NCBI GenBank assembly: GCA_009797885.1 | Contig: WNKP01000001.1 | Span: forward strand, 434,001 to 498,000 | Direction: 5' to 3' | DNA length: 64,000 bases | DNA from: Flavobacteriaceae bacterium GF1 | GTDB taxonomy: Bacteria > Bacteroidota > Bacteroidia > Flavobacteriales > Flavobacteriaceae | Part shown: in pieces, positions 19,283-27,147 of the stretch | Layout: every line of letters begins with the position of its first letter | Numbering within the stretch: position 1 is the stretch's first letter | The notes under the pieces: model-generated | The model's database searches: none | What the model was told of the DNA's origin: nothing | Seen by the model: the letters and a program-made list of their open reading frames with translations, nothing else | Made by a program: the position numbers and the translations under genes

Positions 19283-19993
19283 ATGAAAAAAGAAATTTTG
19301 GCTATTGTCCTCTGCACCTTTTTAGGTCCCCTTAGCGCCCAGTCCCTAATTGGGTCATGGGAAGCCATAGGCACTTTTGATGGAAAGGAACTACGCAATG
19401 TGGTCATATTTACGGAAGGCCATCAAGTGGCCACTTTCTATGAGGCTGAAACGGGTGCCTTTGTAGGTACCAACGGGGGTAGCTGGAGTTTGGACGGAAA
19501 CCAAATAACGGAAACCATTGAGTTTGATACCAAAACTCCGGAGCGGGTAGGCAATACGGTTACTTTTGAAATTGAATGGGACAATGACGAATTGCGCATA
19601 AAGGATGTTGACCTGGTCTGGAAACGTTTGGACAAGGGTACTCCCGGTGATTTGGCGGGGGCCTGGTTAATTTCAGGTAGAATGCGAAACGGGGAACTGC
19701 AAAAGCGTGACACCAACCGCCCCCGGAAGACCATGAAAATCCTTTCGGGAACCCGTTTTCAATGGATTGCCTACAATACCGAAACCAAAGAATTTATGGG
19801 TACCGGAGGTGGAACCTACACCACTGTTGATGGCAAATACACGGAAAACATTGAATTCTTTTCCAGGGACAATACCCGTGTTGGCGCCAGTTTACAGTTC
19901 GATTTTGAAATCAAGGATGGGGATTGGCACCACTCTGGATTGAGTAGCAAGGGGCAACCCATTTATGAAATTTGGACCCAACGAACGCCTTAA
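19283..19993 (+). CDS. Exported protein with two lipocalin-like repeats
   Basis: A 236-residue protein with a signal peptide (MKKEILAIVLCTFLGPLSAQ). The mature part is a tandem duplication. Repeat 1 has SLIGSWEAIGTFDGKELRN, then TFYEAETGAFVGTNGGSWSL and ITETIEFDTKTPERVGNTV. Repeat 2 has DLAGAWLISGRMRNGELQK, then AYNTETKEFMGTGGGTYTTV and YTENIEFFSRDNTRVGAS. Both look like small calycin-type beta-barrels. Start 19283 is chosen because it gives a clean signal peptide; an in-frame ATG at 19205 is the alternative. The next gene begins 7 bases after the stop. Ligand unknown. Confidence 0.75.
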   Translation: MKKEILAIVLCTFLGPLSAQSLIGSWEAIGTFDGKELRNVVIFTEGHQVATFYEAETGAFVGTNGGSWSLDGNQITETIEFDTKTPERVGNTVTFEIEWDNDELRIKDVDLVWKRLDKGTPGDLAGAWLISGRMRNGELQKRDTNRPRKTMKILSGTRFQWIAYNTETKEFMGTGGGTYTTVDGKYTENIEFFSRDNTRVGASLQFDFEIKDGDWHHSGLSSKGQPIYEIWTQRTP

Positions 19994-20000
19994 AACCATC

Positions 20001-20357
20001 ATGAAAACAAGCCTCCTTTTACTGCTTCTTCCTTTTGTGTTTTGGGCCCAAGAGTCAACCGTCAAAGAGGAATCCCTATTTGTTGCCCTCTATACCGTGG
20101 GGGAGAATTGGGACACCGAAAAATCCCCAAATGAACAAGCCTTTTTTAAGGAGCATTCCGCTTTCCTGAAAAAACTCCGTGACACCAAGGTTATTGTACA
20201 AGGGGCCCGCTATGGGGATACCGGTATGGTCGTGTTTAAGGCTTCCGGGGAAGAAACTGCCGAATCCCTTATACGTTCCGACCTGGCCATACAAAACCGA
20301 CTTTTTAACGTTAAAATTTATGCCTTTTCCCCTTTCTACAAAGGATGCATAGAATAG
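20001..20357 (+). CDS. Exported YCII-related protein
   Basis: A 118-residue protein with a signal peptide (MKTSLLLLLLPFVFWAQ) followed by a short ferredoxin-like domain of the YCII/YciI type: LFVALYTVGENWD, then FFKEHSAFLKKLRDTKVIVQGAR with the conserved His, and FNVKIYAFSPFY at the end. YciI-like proteins are usually cytoplasmic, so export is unusual. The start at 20001 follows the lipocalin-like gene by 7 bases. The next gene starts 11 bases after the stop, indicating one operon. Catalytic activity is not known for most members of this family. Confidence 0.75.
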   Translation: MKTSLLLLLLPFVFWAQESTVKEESLFVALYTVGENWDTEKSPNEQAFFKEHSAFLKKLRDTKVIVQGARYGDTGMVVFKASGEETAESLIRSDLAIQNRLFNVKIYAFSPFYKGCIE

Positions 20358-20368
20358 ATCAGAAAAAC

Positions 20369-20956
20369 ATGAAAACATTCCGCAGCATTTTGTTGCTATT
20401 TTTGCCCCTTAGTTTACACGCCCAAGAAATGGAACTCCCCTATCATCAAATACCCGATTATCCGGCGGAGTATTCCTCAGGAAACATCGTTGGACGGATG
20501 ATAGACGGTTTGGGATACCGTTATTATTGGGCCACCGAAGGGATTTCCGAAAGTGATTTGGCCTATAAGCCCTCCGAAAAGGGCAGGACCTTTTTGGAAA
20601 CCCTGCACCATATTTATGGAATGTCCGAGACCCTCTTGGAGTCTTCCAAAGGGGAGCCCAGCATCCGCCCAAAAGATTTCACCAAACTTAGTTTTGAACA
20701 GTTGCGCAAAGGCACACTAAAAAACCTGGAAGCCGCAAGCCATCTCATGAAGGGCAAAAACGAAGATGATCTGGCCACCTTAAAGATTACCTTTCAAAGA
20801 AACGACCAGCAAACCAGTTTTCCGTATTGGAACATGCTCAACGGAATGCTTTCAGACTGTATTTACCATACGGGACAGCTGGTCATGATGCGCAGATCAA
20901 ATGGCAATCCGCAGCACCCCAAGGTCAATGTTTTTTTGGGAAAGAACAGAAAATAG
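20369..20956 (+). CDS. Exported DinB-like four-helix protein
   Basis: A 195-residue protein with a signal peptide ending near SLHAQ, followed by a DinB/YfiT-like four-helix bundle. Metal-ligand candidates are the His in ETLHHIYGMSETLL and the His in CIYHTGQLVMMRR. Bacterial DinB-family members are metal-dependent thiol transferases or of unknown function and normally cytoplasmic; the signal sequence places this one in the periplasm. It is the last gene of the run starting at 18826; 78 bases then separate it from the AraC gene. Confidence 0.78.
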   Translation: MKTFRSILLLFLPLSLHAQEMELPYHQIPDYPAEYSSGNIVGRMIDGLGYRYYWATEGISESDLAYKPSEKGRTFLETLHHIYGMSETLLESSKGEPSIRPKDFTKLSFEQLRKGTLKNLEAASHLMKGKNEDDLATLKITFQRNDQQTSFPYWNMLNGMLSDCIYHTGQLVMMRRSNGNPQHPKVNVFLGKNRK

Positions 20957-21005
20957 GTCCCATAAGGCCCAAAAACTGTAACTCTTTTTTGTTTTCTGTG
21001 TCTAT

Positions 21006-21025
21006 TAAGAAGTTGGGACTTCTTA
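21006..21025 (+). promoter_or_regulatory. Inverted repeat before the AraC-family gene
   Basis: TAAGAAGT-TGGG-ACTTCTTA, an 8-bp perfect stem with a 4-base loop, ends 9 bases before the ATG at 21035. It may be an autoregulatory operator or an mRNA hairpin over the ribosome-entry region. The 5' part of the gene is missing from the duplicated fragment at 25057, so there is no second copy to compare. Confidence 0.4.
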
Positions 21026-21034
21026 CCCGGATTT

Positions 21035-21835
21035 ATGGAAATTTCTAAAAAGGGACATTACTACGGCGAAGAAAAAAAAGTCTTCGAGCATGGCGGTTTT
21101 TTGCTTTCCGAATATGATTATTTGGATAAAGGAACGCCTTGGCATTATCATGAAAATCCATATTTCATGTTTGTGCTAAGCGGGAATATGTTGGATGTCA
21201 ACAAAAAGAAAAGAACAAATTGTCCACAGGGAAGTTTACTATTCCACAATTGGCAAGACCCTCATTTGAATACCCGCGAGTCCCCCCATGCCAGGGGATT
21301 TCATATCGAGCTTGATAGGAATTGGTATGTCAATAACCAGTTGGACATTTCGTTATGGGAGGGAAGTTCCCTGGTCCAAAACCCAAGACTGTATCAAACA
21401 CTGGCCAAACTCTATTACGAGTTTAAGGTCCAGGATCCCTATTCCAACCTTGCCATGGAACTGTTATTGCTACAGCTATGTGAGGGAATGGACCATGAAT
21501 ATGCCGCTAAGAGCAGTATAGAACCCGGTTGGATGGACAACTTAAGGGAAATCCTGAATCAAAGTGACGTCCCGCGCACACTGACCACACTTTCGGACGA
21601 ACTCGGTATACATCCGGTTCACCTCTCCCGAAGTATTCCCAAATATCTTTCCCTGAACCTTGGTGACTTTTTACGCCAGCAAAAACTAAAAAAGGCCCTT
21701 CCCTATCTGTTGGATAAAACGTATACGTTGACCGAAGTGGCCTATATTTCCGGTTTTGCGGATCAGAGCCATTTTACCAAAACTTTTAAAAAGTACTTCC
21801 AGATGACCCCCAAAAAGTATCGATCAAGCGTATGA
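21035..21835 (+). CDS. AraC-family transcriptional regulator with cupin domain
   Basis: A 266-residue regulator. The N-terminal part (about 10-150) is cupin-like (YLDKGTPWHYHENPYFMFVLSG, then CPQGSLLFHNWQDPH) and should bind the effector. The C-terminal AraC domain (about 170-266) has two helix-turn-helix units, the second with VAYISGFADQSHFTKTFKK. An almost identical copy of the last 33 codons and downstream DNA is found at 25057-25236. Direct repeats TAGATAA with 21-bp spacing lie just downstream, matching the geometry expected for an AraC-family binding site in front of the serine-hydrolase gene. Confidence 0.93.
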   Translation: MEISKKGHYYGEEKKVFEHGGFLLSEYDYLDKGTPWHYHENPYFMFVLSGNMLDVNKKKRTNCPQGSLLFHNWQDPHLNTRESPHARGFHIELDRNWYVNNQLDISLWEGSSLVQNPRLYQTLAKLYYEFKVQDPYSNLAMELLLLQLCEGMDHEYAAKSSIEPGWMDNLREILNQSDVPRTLTTLSDELGIHPVHLSRSIPKYLSLNLGDFLRQQKLKKALPYLLDKTYTLTEVAYISGFADQSHFTKTFKKYFQMTPKKYRSSV

Positions 21836-21914
21836 TCACCATAATTCCGGCTATGACAAGGACCGGCAATTGGAAGAGGAATCAGCTATTTTAGATAATC
21901 ATTTGACCGTCCTA
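21735..21914 (+). repeat. 180-bp direct repeat, left copy
   Basis: Left copy of a 180-bp direct repeat whose right copy is 25057-25236. The two align without gaps and differ at 7 positions by my reading. Only one difference lies in the coding part (a synonymous Thr codon) and six lie in the 79 bases after the stop codon. The copies bound a 3.1-kb segment with the serine hydrolase, sigma factor and small membrane protein genes. Confidence 0.9.
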
Positions 21915-21919
21915 GATAA
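21892..21919 (+). promoter_or_regulatory. Possible AraC operator: TAGATAA direct repeat
   Basis: TAGATAA at 21892-21898 and again at 21913-21919, starts 21 bp apart, i.e. two helical turns on the same face. Paired half-sites about 21 bp apart are characteristic of AraC-family operators. The site lies between the regulator and the serine-hydrolase gene. In the right copy of the duplication only the first half-site survives. The 7-base unit is AT-rich, so this is suggestive only. Confidence 0.35.
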
Positions 21920-22050
21920 CTGCGAATTTACAGTACTTGCTAAATGTCAACCAAACATCTTTTTTAATACCACTTTAAGAAAGCGACCATAATTTTTCCT
22001 TTGTAACCTTTTTCCCATTGGGTTTGTCTAAGAGCAAAGGATACACCCCC

Positions 22051-23766
22051 ATGAAAAATATGATTTGTAAAGCTTTCCTGGTGTTATTGGCTATAGTCAC
22101 CACGTCCAGCGCACAGGAAAAAACCAATCATGCGCAAAAGGGCCACACTTGCCAAAATTCTGAAAAGGTAAATCGTCTTTTTGAAGAATGGAACACCGAA
22201 GGTTCCCCAGGAGCATCTGTTGTGGTTGTCCACAATGGGAACATCATCCACTCCAAAGGGTACGGCAGCGCCAATCTGGAGTACGCTGTTCCCAATACTC
22301 CTGAAACGGTTTTCCATGTGGCGTCCATCTCCAAACAGTTTACTGCGTTTGCGATTGCCTTATTGGAAAGTCAGGACAGGTTATCCTTAGAAGACGATAT
22401 ACGAAACTACCTGCCGAAGCTACCAGATTTCGGCCATAAGATTACCATTGACAATCTAATCCATCACACCAGCGGACTAAAAGACCACGGGAATTTATTG
22501 TCGTTGGCAGGGTGGCGGCACGATGATGTTAAAACACAGCAACAAATATTGGGCCTTGTACAAAAACAGGAAACCCTGGATTTTGTGCCAGGGGAAGAAT
22601 TCGTCTATAGCAATACCAATTACGATTTGTTAGCGCAGATTGTGGAAAAGGTGGGGGGTCAGGGCTTTTCAGAATGGACAAGGGAAAATATATTCAAGCC
22701 ACTGGGCATGGATACCACCTTTTTCAACGACAGCCATGAAAGGGTAATTCAGGATAGAGGTTATTCCTATAAAAAAGATGGGAAAGGCTATAAAAAGGAG
22801 GTGCTGAACTATGCCTATTTCGGCTCCACCAGTCTCTTTACCACAGTTGGGGATCTTGCTCGTTGGGCCAACAATTTTAAGACCATGGAACTCGGGAACG
22901 AACAGATTATGGCCAAAATGCACCAACAAGGGGTACTGAACAATGGTGAAACCACCCCGTATGCGTTCGGACAGCTGATCGAAAGCCATAAAGGGCTGCG
23001 AATGGTTTCCCACGGTGGTGCGGATGCCGGCTATCGCACTTACATGGCAAGGATTCCCGATCATGACTTTAGTGTGGCCGTCCTATGCAATCTTGGTTCA
23101 ATGAACCCCATAAAGCTGGCCAAGCATATCATTGATATTTATCTGGAAGCATATTTGGAAAAGGAAAACAGTAAGGAAGAAAACAAAAGTACAGACATGG
23201 AACAACAGGTTGTGGCAAAGATAGAAACATCCACTTTAAAGAGGTATGAGGGAAGATACGAATTGATGGAAAATATTATCATAACCATTTGGTTGGAAGA
23301 AAATGGTTTGAAGGGAAACATTACCGGAAAAAGGGACGTCCATGAGTTTGTTCCCATTTCACAATCGGAATTCCACATCCCGACCCTCGCAGCTACCATA
23401 ACATTCTCAAGTAATAAAAACGATGGCAATGATGAATTGGTTTTCAAAAAAGGAGCAAGGTCGATTACGGCAAGAAGGGTCGGGAGTTTTAATCCCAATA
23501 CCGTTGACCTTGAGGAATATGTGGGAACCTATTTTAATGGGGAACTGTCCGTTTTTTATACCTTGATGATTCGTGATGGAAAAATCATTGCACAGCAAAA
23601 AAGGCTTGACGATATTATATTGGTACTTTCCCACCAGGATTTTTTTGTAGGTGATCAATGGTTTTTCAAAAACGTAGAGATGGTAAGAAATGATGATGAT
23701 ACCGTTTGGGGCTTCAAGGTTTCAGGAAAACGTGCCCGGAACATTCCCTTCAAAAAAATGGATTAA
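22051..23766 (+). CDS. Class C beta-lactamase-like serine hydrolase, exported
   Basis: A 571-residue exported serine hydrolase of the beta-lactamase/PBP4* superfamily. A signal peptide ends near SSAQ (21). Active-site motifs are Ser92-Ile-Ser-Lys95 (SxxK), Tyr186-Ser-Asn188 (YxN) and His321-Gly-Gly. A beta-rich C-terminal domain follows after a charged linker near 375-395. Start at 22051 gives the signal peptide. Families of this kind act on D-amino-acid peptides, esters or beta-lactams, and resistance should not be assumed. It is followed 12 bases later by a small membrane protein and then a sigma factor, so it may be in a regulated module. Confidence 0.88.
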   Translation: MKNMICKAFLVLLAIVTTSSAQEKTNHAQKGHTCQNSEKVNRLFEEWNTEGSPGASVVVVHNGNIIHSKGYGSANLEYAVPNTPETVFHVASISKQFTAFAIALLESQDRLSLEDDIRNYLPKLPDFGHKITIDNLIHHTSGLKDHGNLLSLAGWRHDDVKTQQQILGLVQKQETLDFVPGEEFVYSNTNYDLLAQIVEKVGGQGFSEWTRENIFKPLGMDTTFFNDSHERVIQDRGYSYKKDGKGYKKEVLNYAYFGSTSLFTTVGDLARWANNFKTMELGNEQIMAKMHQQGVLNNGETTPYAFGQLIESHKGLRMVSHGGADAGYRTYMARIPDHDFSVAVLCNLGSMNPIKLAKHIIDIYLEAYLEKENSKEENKSTDMEQQVVAKIETSTLKRYEGRYELMENIIITIWLEENGLKGNITGKRDVHEFVPISQSEFHIPTLAATITFSSNKNDGNDELVFKKGARSITARRVGSFNPNTVDLEEYVGTYFNGELSVFYTLMIRDGKIIAQQKRLDDIILVLSHQDFFVGDQWFFKNVEMVRNDDDTVWGFKVSGKRARNIPFKKMD

Positions 23767-23778
23767 AACAGCAAAACA

Positions 23779-24102
23779 ATGGAAGAAACCATTACAGGTC
23801 TGGGTGTGCTCATCATGATAACACTCATCGTATTCATTCTTGCCCGGTACAACTTTCTCATCAAAAAGATGAGGATGGAACGGGGCGATAACAGCGCATT
23901 TGCCAGAAACAGTTACAGTTTCATGGACATCGGATGCATTGTGCTGAGCTTTGGTATCGGATTGGGCATCTCTTCCATATTCACAACTTTGGAAATCAGG
24001 GAGGATACCATGTATCTTTTGATATATGCCACCATTTTCACGTGTGGGGGCATCGGTTTGATGGTGGCCCATTATATCCGAAAAAAGGTTGGAAAGGGGT
24101 AA
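23779..24102 (+). CDS. Three-span small membrane protein
   Basis: A 107-residue protein with three predicted membrane helices: about 5-24 (ITGLGVLIMITLIVFILARY), 48-68 (FMDIGCIVLSFGIGLGISSIF) and 77-98. A basic loop (LIKKMRMERG) follows the first helix and a basic tail (YIRKKVGKG) ends the protein. It lies between the serine hydrolase and the sigma-factor gene, and the sigma-factor start follows its stop after 1 base. This arrangement is typical for membrane proteins encoded with ECF sigma factors, but I recognise no named family. A membrane sensor or anti-sigma partner is possible. Confidence 0.7.
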   Translation: MEETITGLGVLIMITLIVFILARYNFLIKKMRMERGDNSAFARNSYSFMDIGCIVLSFGIGLGISSIFTTLEIREDTMYLLIYATIFTCGGIGLMVAHYIRKKVGKG

Positions 24103-24103
24103 A

Positions 24104-24667
24104 GTGCAAACTGATGAGGACATCGTCAGGCAAATTGTCAATGGAGAAACAGAAATGTTCCGGGTATTGGTAGAACGACACAAGGATGTATCACTGACCT
24201 TGGCCTATACCATTCTCAAGGATACCGCATTGGCGGAGGATGTGCTTCAAGAGGCATTTTTAAAGGCATTCAAAAACCTGAAAAGGTTCAATTTTGAAGC
24301 TTCCTTTTCCACGTGGTTCCACCGGATTGTGCTAAATACCAGCTATAATACCCTCAAAAAAACAAAGAATAGAAGAACAGAGCCTTTGGAAAATCGGGCT
24401 ATCAAGGAGACAGGGAACAGTACGGGGTTCGATATTTTGAGGAGTGAGGAACGAACCAACGCCATTAACCATATATTGGATACGATGAAACCAAACGAGT
24501 CCCTAGTATTGAGACTACACTACCTCGCCGAGCGGAAAGTGGGTGAGATTGCAAAAATCACTGCCCTGAGCCCTTCCAACGTAAAAGTAATCCTGCACCG
24601 GGCCAGGATTAACTTTCGAAGTGCATTAGATGACCTACTGGGACCTGAAAAAACAAATTTATTATGA
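24104..24667 (+). CDS. ECF-type RNA polymerase sigma factor
   Basis: A 187-residue extracytoplasmic-function sigma factor. Sigma-70 region 2 is clear (about 5-75: DIVRQIVNGETEMFRVLVER, then AEDVLQEAFLKAFKNL and FSTWFHRIVLNT). Region 4 is present near 125-180 (LRLHYLAERKVGEIAKITAL, then SNVKVILHRARINFRSAL). There is no in-frame ATG; I prefer GTG at 24104, which gives a normal sigma N-terminus (residues QTDEDIV after the initiator) one base after the upstream stop, with TTG at 24089 as the alternative. It overlaps the next gene by ATGA, so a coupled membrane partner is expected. Confidence 0.92.
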   Translation: MQTDEDIVRQIVNGETEMFRVLVERHKDVSLTLAYTILKDTALAEDVLQEAFLKAFKNLKRFNFEASFSTWFHRIVLNTSYNTLKKTKNRRTEPLENRAIKETGNSTGFDILRSEERTNAINHILDTMKPNESLVLRLHYLAERKVGEIAKITALSPSNVKVILHRARINFRSALDDLLGPEKTNLL

Positions 24668-24984
24668 AAGAAAAGCGTATTGAAAAATTGATAAGGGAAA
24701 GTTCACTGAAAACGTCCAAAGGTTTTTCAGATGACGTTATGGAAAAAATAAAGCTTGAAACAAGTCGAAAACAGATTCCTTTGTCCCAAATGATTGCGTT
24801 GATTGTTGGCATGCTCATTTTTGGATATGTGCTTTTCGTGTTTGGCAGTAAACAAATCAATTTTTCGTTGTTCGGTTTTGATTGTAGGACACCATTCCTA
24901 TCCGCACAAATTACAATGGCCTTGTTCTTCCTTATTGGCATCTATGGCCTATTCGGGCAAAGGCATCCTATGCATATAGACTAA
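24664..24984 (+). CDS. Small two-span protein coupled to the sigma factor
   Basis: A 106-residue protein with a charged cytoplasmic N-terminus (about 1-38: KEKRIEKLIRESSLKTSKGF) and two membrane spans (about 41-62 and 79-97). It overlaps the ECF sigma gene by four bases (ATGA), showing translational coupling. Position and topology fit an anti-sigma factor, although no classic zinc-binding anti-sigma motif is visible. I would call it a putative anti-sigma or accessory protein. Confidence 0.7.
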   Translation: MKEKRIEKLIRESSLKTSKGFSDDVMEKIKLETSRKQIPLSQMIALIVGMLIFGYVLFVFGSKQINFSLFGFDCRTPFLSAQITMALFFLIGIYGLFGQRHPMHID

Positions 24985-25056
24985 ATCAACTTTTTGGGAG
25001 TGAAAAAAAATTATATTCTACAAGGGTTCAATAAACCGATGTAGTTGCTGTAGCGC

Positions 25057-25157
25057 AAGTGGCCTATATTTCCGGTTTTGCGGATCAGAGCCATTTTACC
25101 AAAACCTTTAAAAAGTACTTCCAGATGACCCCCAAAAAGTATCGATCAAGCGTATGA
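25057..25157 (+). pseudogene. 3' fragment of a duplicated AraC-family gene
   Basis: The last 33 codons plus stop of the AraC gene at 21035 are repeated here with identical protein sequence (VAYISGFADQSHFTKTFKKY onward) and one synonymous base change. Everything 5' of 25057 is unrelated; in-frame TAA lies close upstream and no start codon is available, so it is not translated as a regulator. It is the remnant of a duplicated locus. Confidence 0.88.
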
Positions 25158-25236
25158 TCACCATACCTCCGGCTATGACACGGACCGGCAATTGGAACAG
25201 GAATCCACTATTTTAGATAATCATTTGACCGTCCTA
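25057..25236 (+). repeat. 180-bp direct repeat, right copy
   Basis: Right copy of the direct repeat 21735-21914, same orientation and same length. It ends 11 bases before the stop codon of the minus-strand lipoprotein gene. Recombination between the copies would remove or release a 3322-bp segment. Confidence 0.9.
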
Positions 25237-25247
25237 TAAAATGGCGG

Positions 25248-25988
25248 CTAGGGTACCGTAAAGGTTACCGCATCTGCGGACACTGCATTTAGGTTTGGAA
25301 AAATCCTCCTGCCCTCATTGGTATCCTCATAGTCATTGCTGAAAAAGGAGTCACCATATACCTTAACGTAGACATTGGTCCCTGACTGAAATCCAAGTGA
25401 TGCGAGCGTTGTGGCCGATATAGTGAATTGATTGGGATCGATCCTCGCCTCCAGGACCTCGCTAAAAGCCGTGAACACTGTGTTGCTCACGGATGCGTCG
25501 GTATGATAAAACGCTCGAATGTACACCGGATTGCTATTATTGGAGGCAGGAGAAGTGGAAACTTCAATAGTCACATTATCCGCGGATACGTTTATGGAAA
25601 GGTCGGTTATTTCCGTAGTGGAAACCTGTCCCAATGACGGGGATTCTGAAATATTGGTGTCCACAGGATTGTTATGTGCCAAATCAAATATCTTGAACGT
25701 TCCGTAACCGGTTTTGGTATAAGTGAGGTTGTAGGTTCCAAACTCGATGTCGTTAATGATATAGTTCCCATCAGCATCCGTAATTGCAGACTTGGTAGGA
25801 CTTGTGTTTTCAACGGTCACGGTCATACCGGCATTGTCCAACAGGGAGGTTCCGCTATCATATAGGACTACTGACCCCAAAATGTTGGAAGAGGTTATTG
25901 GGTCGGGCGTTGTCCCGTCATCCCCATTACTGCATGATATTGAAATCTGAAACAGAGTTAGTAAAAAAATTGGAAAGATTTTTTTCAT
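25248..25988 (-). CDS. Lipoprotein with carboxypeptidase-regulatory-like domain
   Basis: A 246-residue surface lipoprotein (signal ending ISIS-Cys19). The first domain (about 30-105: SVVLYDSGTSLLDNAGMTV, then GNYIINDIEFGTYNLTYTKT) is a carboxypeptidase-like beta-sandwich of the kind found on TonB receptors, but here it is a stand-alone protein. A second beta-rich domain (about 115-246) follows. There is no membrane barrel. It lies next to the right copy of the direct repeat and is not obviously in an operon. A binding or scaffolding role at the cell surface is possible; function unknown. Confidence 0.75.
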   Translation of the reverse strand: MKKIFPIFLLTLFQISISCSNGDDGTTPDPITSSNILGSVVLYDSGTSLLDNAGMTVTVENTSPTKSAITDADGNYIINDIEFGTYNLTYTKTGYGTFKIFDLAHNNPVDTNISESPSLGQVSTTEITDLSINVSADNVTIEVSTSPASNNSNPVYIRAFYHTDASVSNTVFTAFSEVLEARIDPNQFTISATTLASLGFQSGTNVYVKVYGDSFFSNDYEDTNEGRRIFPNLNAVSADAVTFTVP

Positions 25989-26163
25989 GGCGTGCTTATT
26001 TTCAATACGTAATATCTGGGGAGAACTAAAACGTTTACATTCTTAAATGTAAGAAAAATACTAATACCATAATCTTGGACCAGAACTTCGTTTTCCTTAC
26101 AAAACGTGGTCCACCATAAGGAGTGGCAGCGATTATACCCTTTGTTTTAAAGTAAATCTGGTC

Positions 26164-27048
26164 TTAAGAGATCTCAAGCTTATAGCCCACTCCATGTACA
26201 TTCACAAGATTGACCGAATCGTCATGCTTGAATTTTTTCCTGATCTTGGATATAAAGGTATCAAGGCTTCTGCCCACAAAAACACCGTTGTCCTCCCACA
26301 CTTCCTTTAGGAGTAATTCCCGTTTTATAATCTGGTTCGGTTTTTCGCTAAATATGGCAATCAATTGACATTCTTTTGAAGTAAGCTCAATGGTGATATT
26401 ACCCTTGACCAGTTTATTCTGTTCTTTATGGAATTCATAGCTCCCAATCTTCCGAAACCTCGGGATTTCAACTTTGGAGGCATTTGATTTCCCCTTCTTC
26501 CAATAGAGCATTCCAAATCCAAGGAAACCTATGGCAACCAAAGACATTAAGGAGTAATTTTTATCCAACGGTAAAGCTGATGGTTGCTGTGTAAAAAGTA
26601 ATTTTATTTTATACGTATCATGAGGTAAATTTCGACCAATGCACGGGATGATATTCTTTTCAACGTCCTTTTTGATTTCGTAGCTATAAGCCACCTCCCC
26701 ACTATCACCTTGGATAACTTCAACAATATAACTATTGGGCAAATTTGAAGCTTCCAAACTTTGGGCCACAATTCTTACCAGACTATCCGGCGCAACGGAC
26801 AGCTTTTTTTGAAAGGACACTTCAAAGCTATTCCCGTCCAATTCAACTACCGGCAATACCAGTGAAATGGAATCATTGTTGGACAAGAGCAACCTATTGC
26901 CAGAATCCCGAAGCGCAATCTTTACCCGCTCCGAAAAATTGTCGCTTTCTTCGATTCCTATATAACTCAACAAAGCAAAGGAAATTAAAATCGCAAAGGA
27001 TAGTAGGATTAAACTCTTTCGCTGCTTCATCATGTGGCTATTGTTCAA
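26164..27048 (-). CDS. Membrane-tethered winged-helix regulator
   Basis: A 294-residue one-component regulator. Two membrane helices (about 12-31 and 166-183) enclose a periplasmic domain of roughly 135 residues (32-165). The C-terminal OmpR/PhoB-type winged helix (about 200-293: IELTSKECQLIAIFSEKPNQ, then LLLKEVWEDNGVFVGRSLDT and VHGVGYKLEIS) is cytoplasmic. There is no receiver domain and no phosphoacceptor. The order is the reverse of ToxR/CadC, which have the DNA-binding domain at the N-terminus. It is divergent from the YceI/WD40 pair with a 99-base gap, so it probably controls that promoter. Met6 or Met7 are alternative starts. Confidence 0.85.
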   Translation of the reverse strand: MNNSHMMKQRKSLILLSFAILISFALLSYIGIEESDNFSERVKIALRDSGNRLLLSNNDSISLVLPVVELDGNSFEVSFQKKLSVAPDSLVRIVAQSLEASNLPNSYIVEVIQGDSGEVAYSYEIKKDVEKNIIPCIGRNLPHDTYKIKLLFTQQPSALPLDKNYSLMSLVAIGFLGFGMLYWKKGKSNASKVEIPRFRKIGSYEFHKEQNKLVKGNITIELTSKECQLIAIFSEKPNQIIKRELLLKEVWEDNGVFVGRSLDTFISKIRKKFKHDDSVNLVNVHGVGYKLEIS

Positions 27049-27147
27049 AAGTCAAGTAAGCAAAAAGTTACAACTTTTTACACTTGTTTTGCATTTTTTT
27101 GACATGGCCTGATGCGTCCAGCGATAGTTTTACAAAAATTATCCTTT

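Noticed and set aside
22051-23766. Reading the serine hydrolase as an antibiotic-resistance beta-lactamase
   Set aside because: SxxK/YxN/HGG motifs are shared by many esterases and peptidases; the long extra C-terminal domain argues against a dedicated resistance enzyme.
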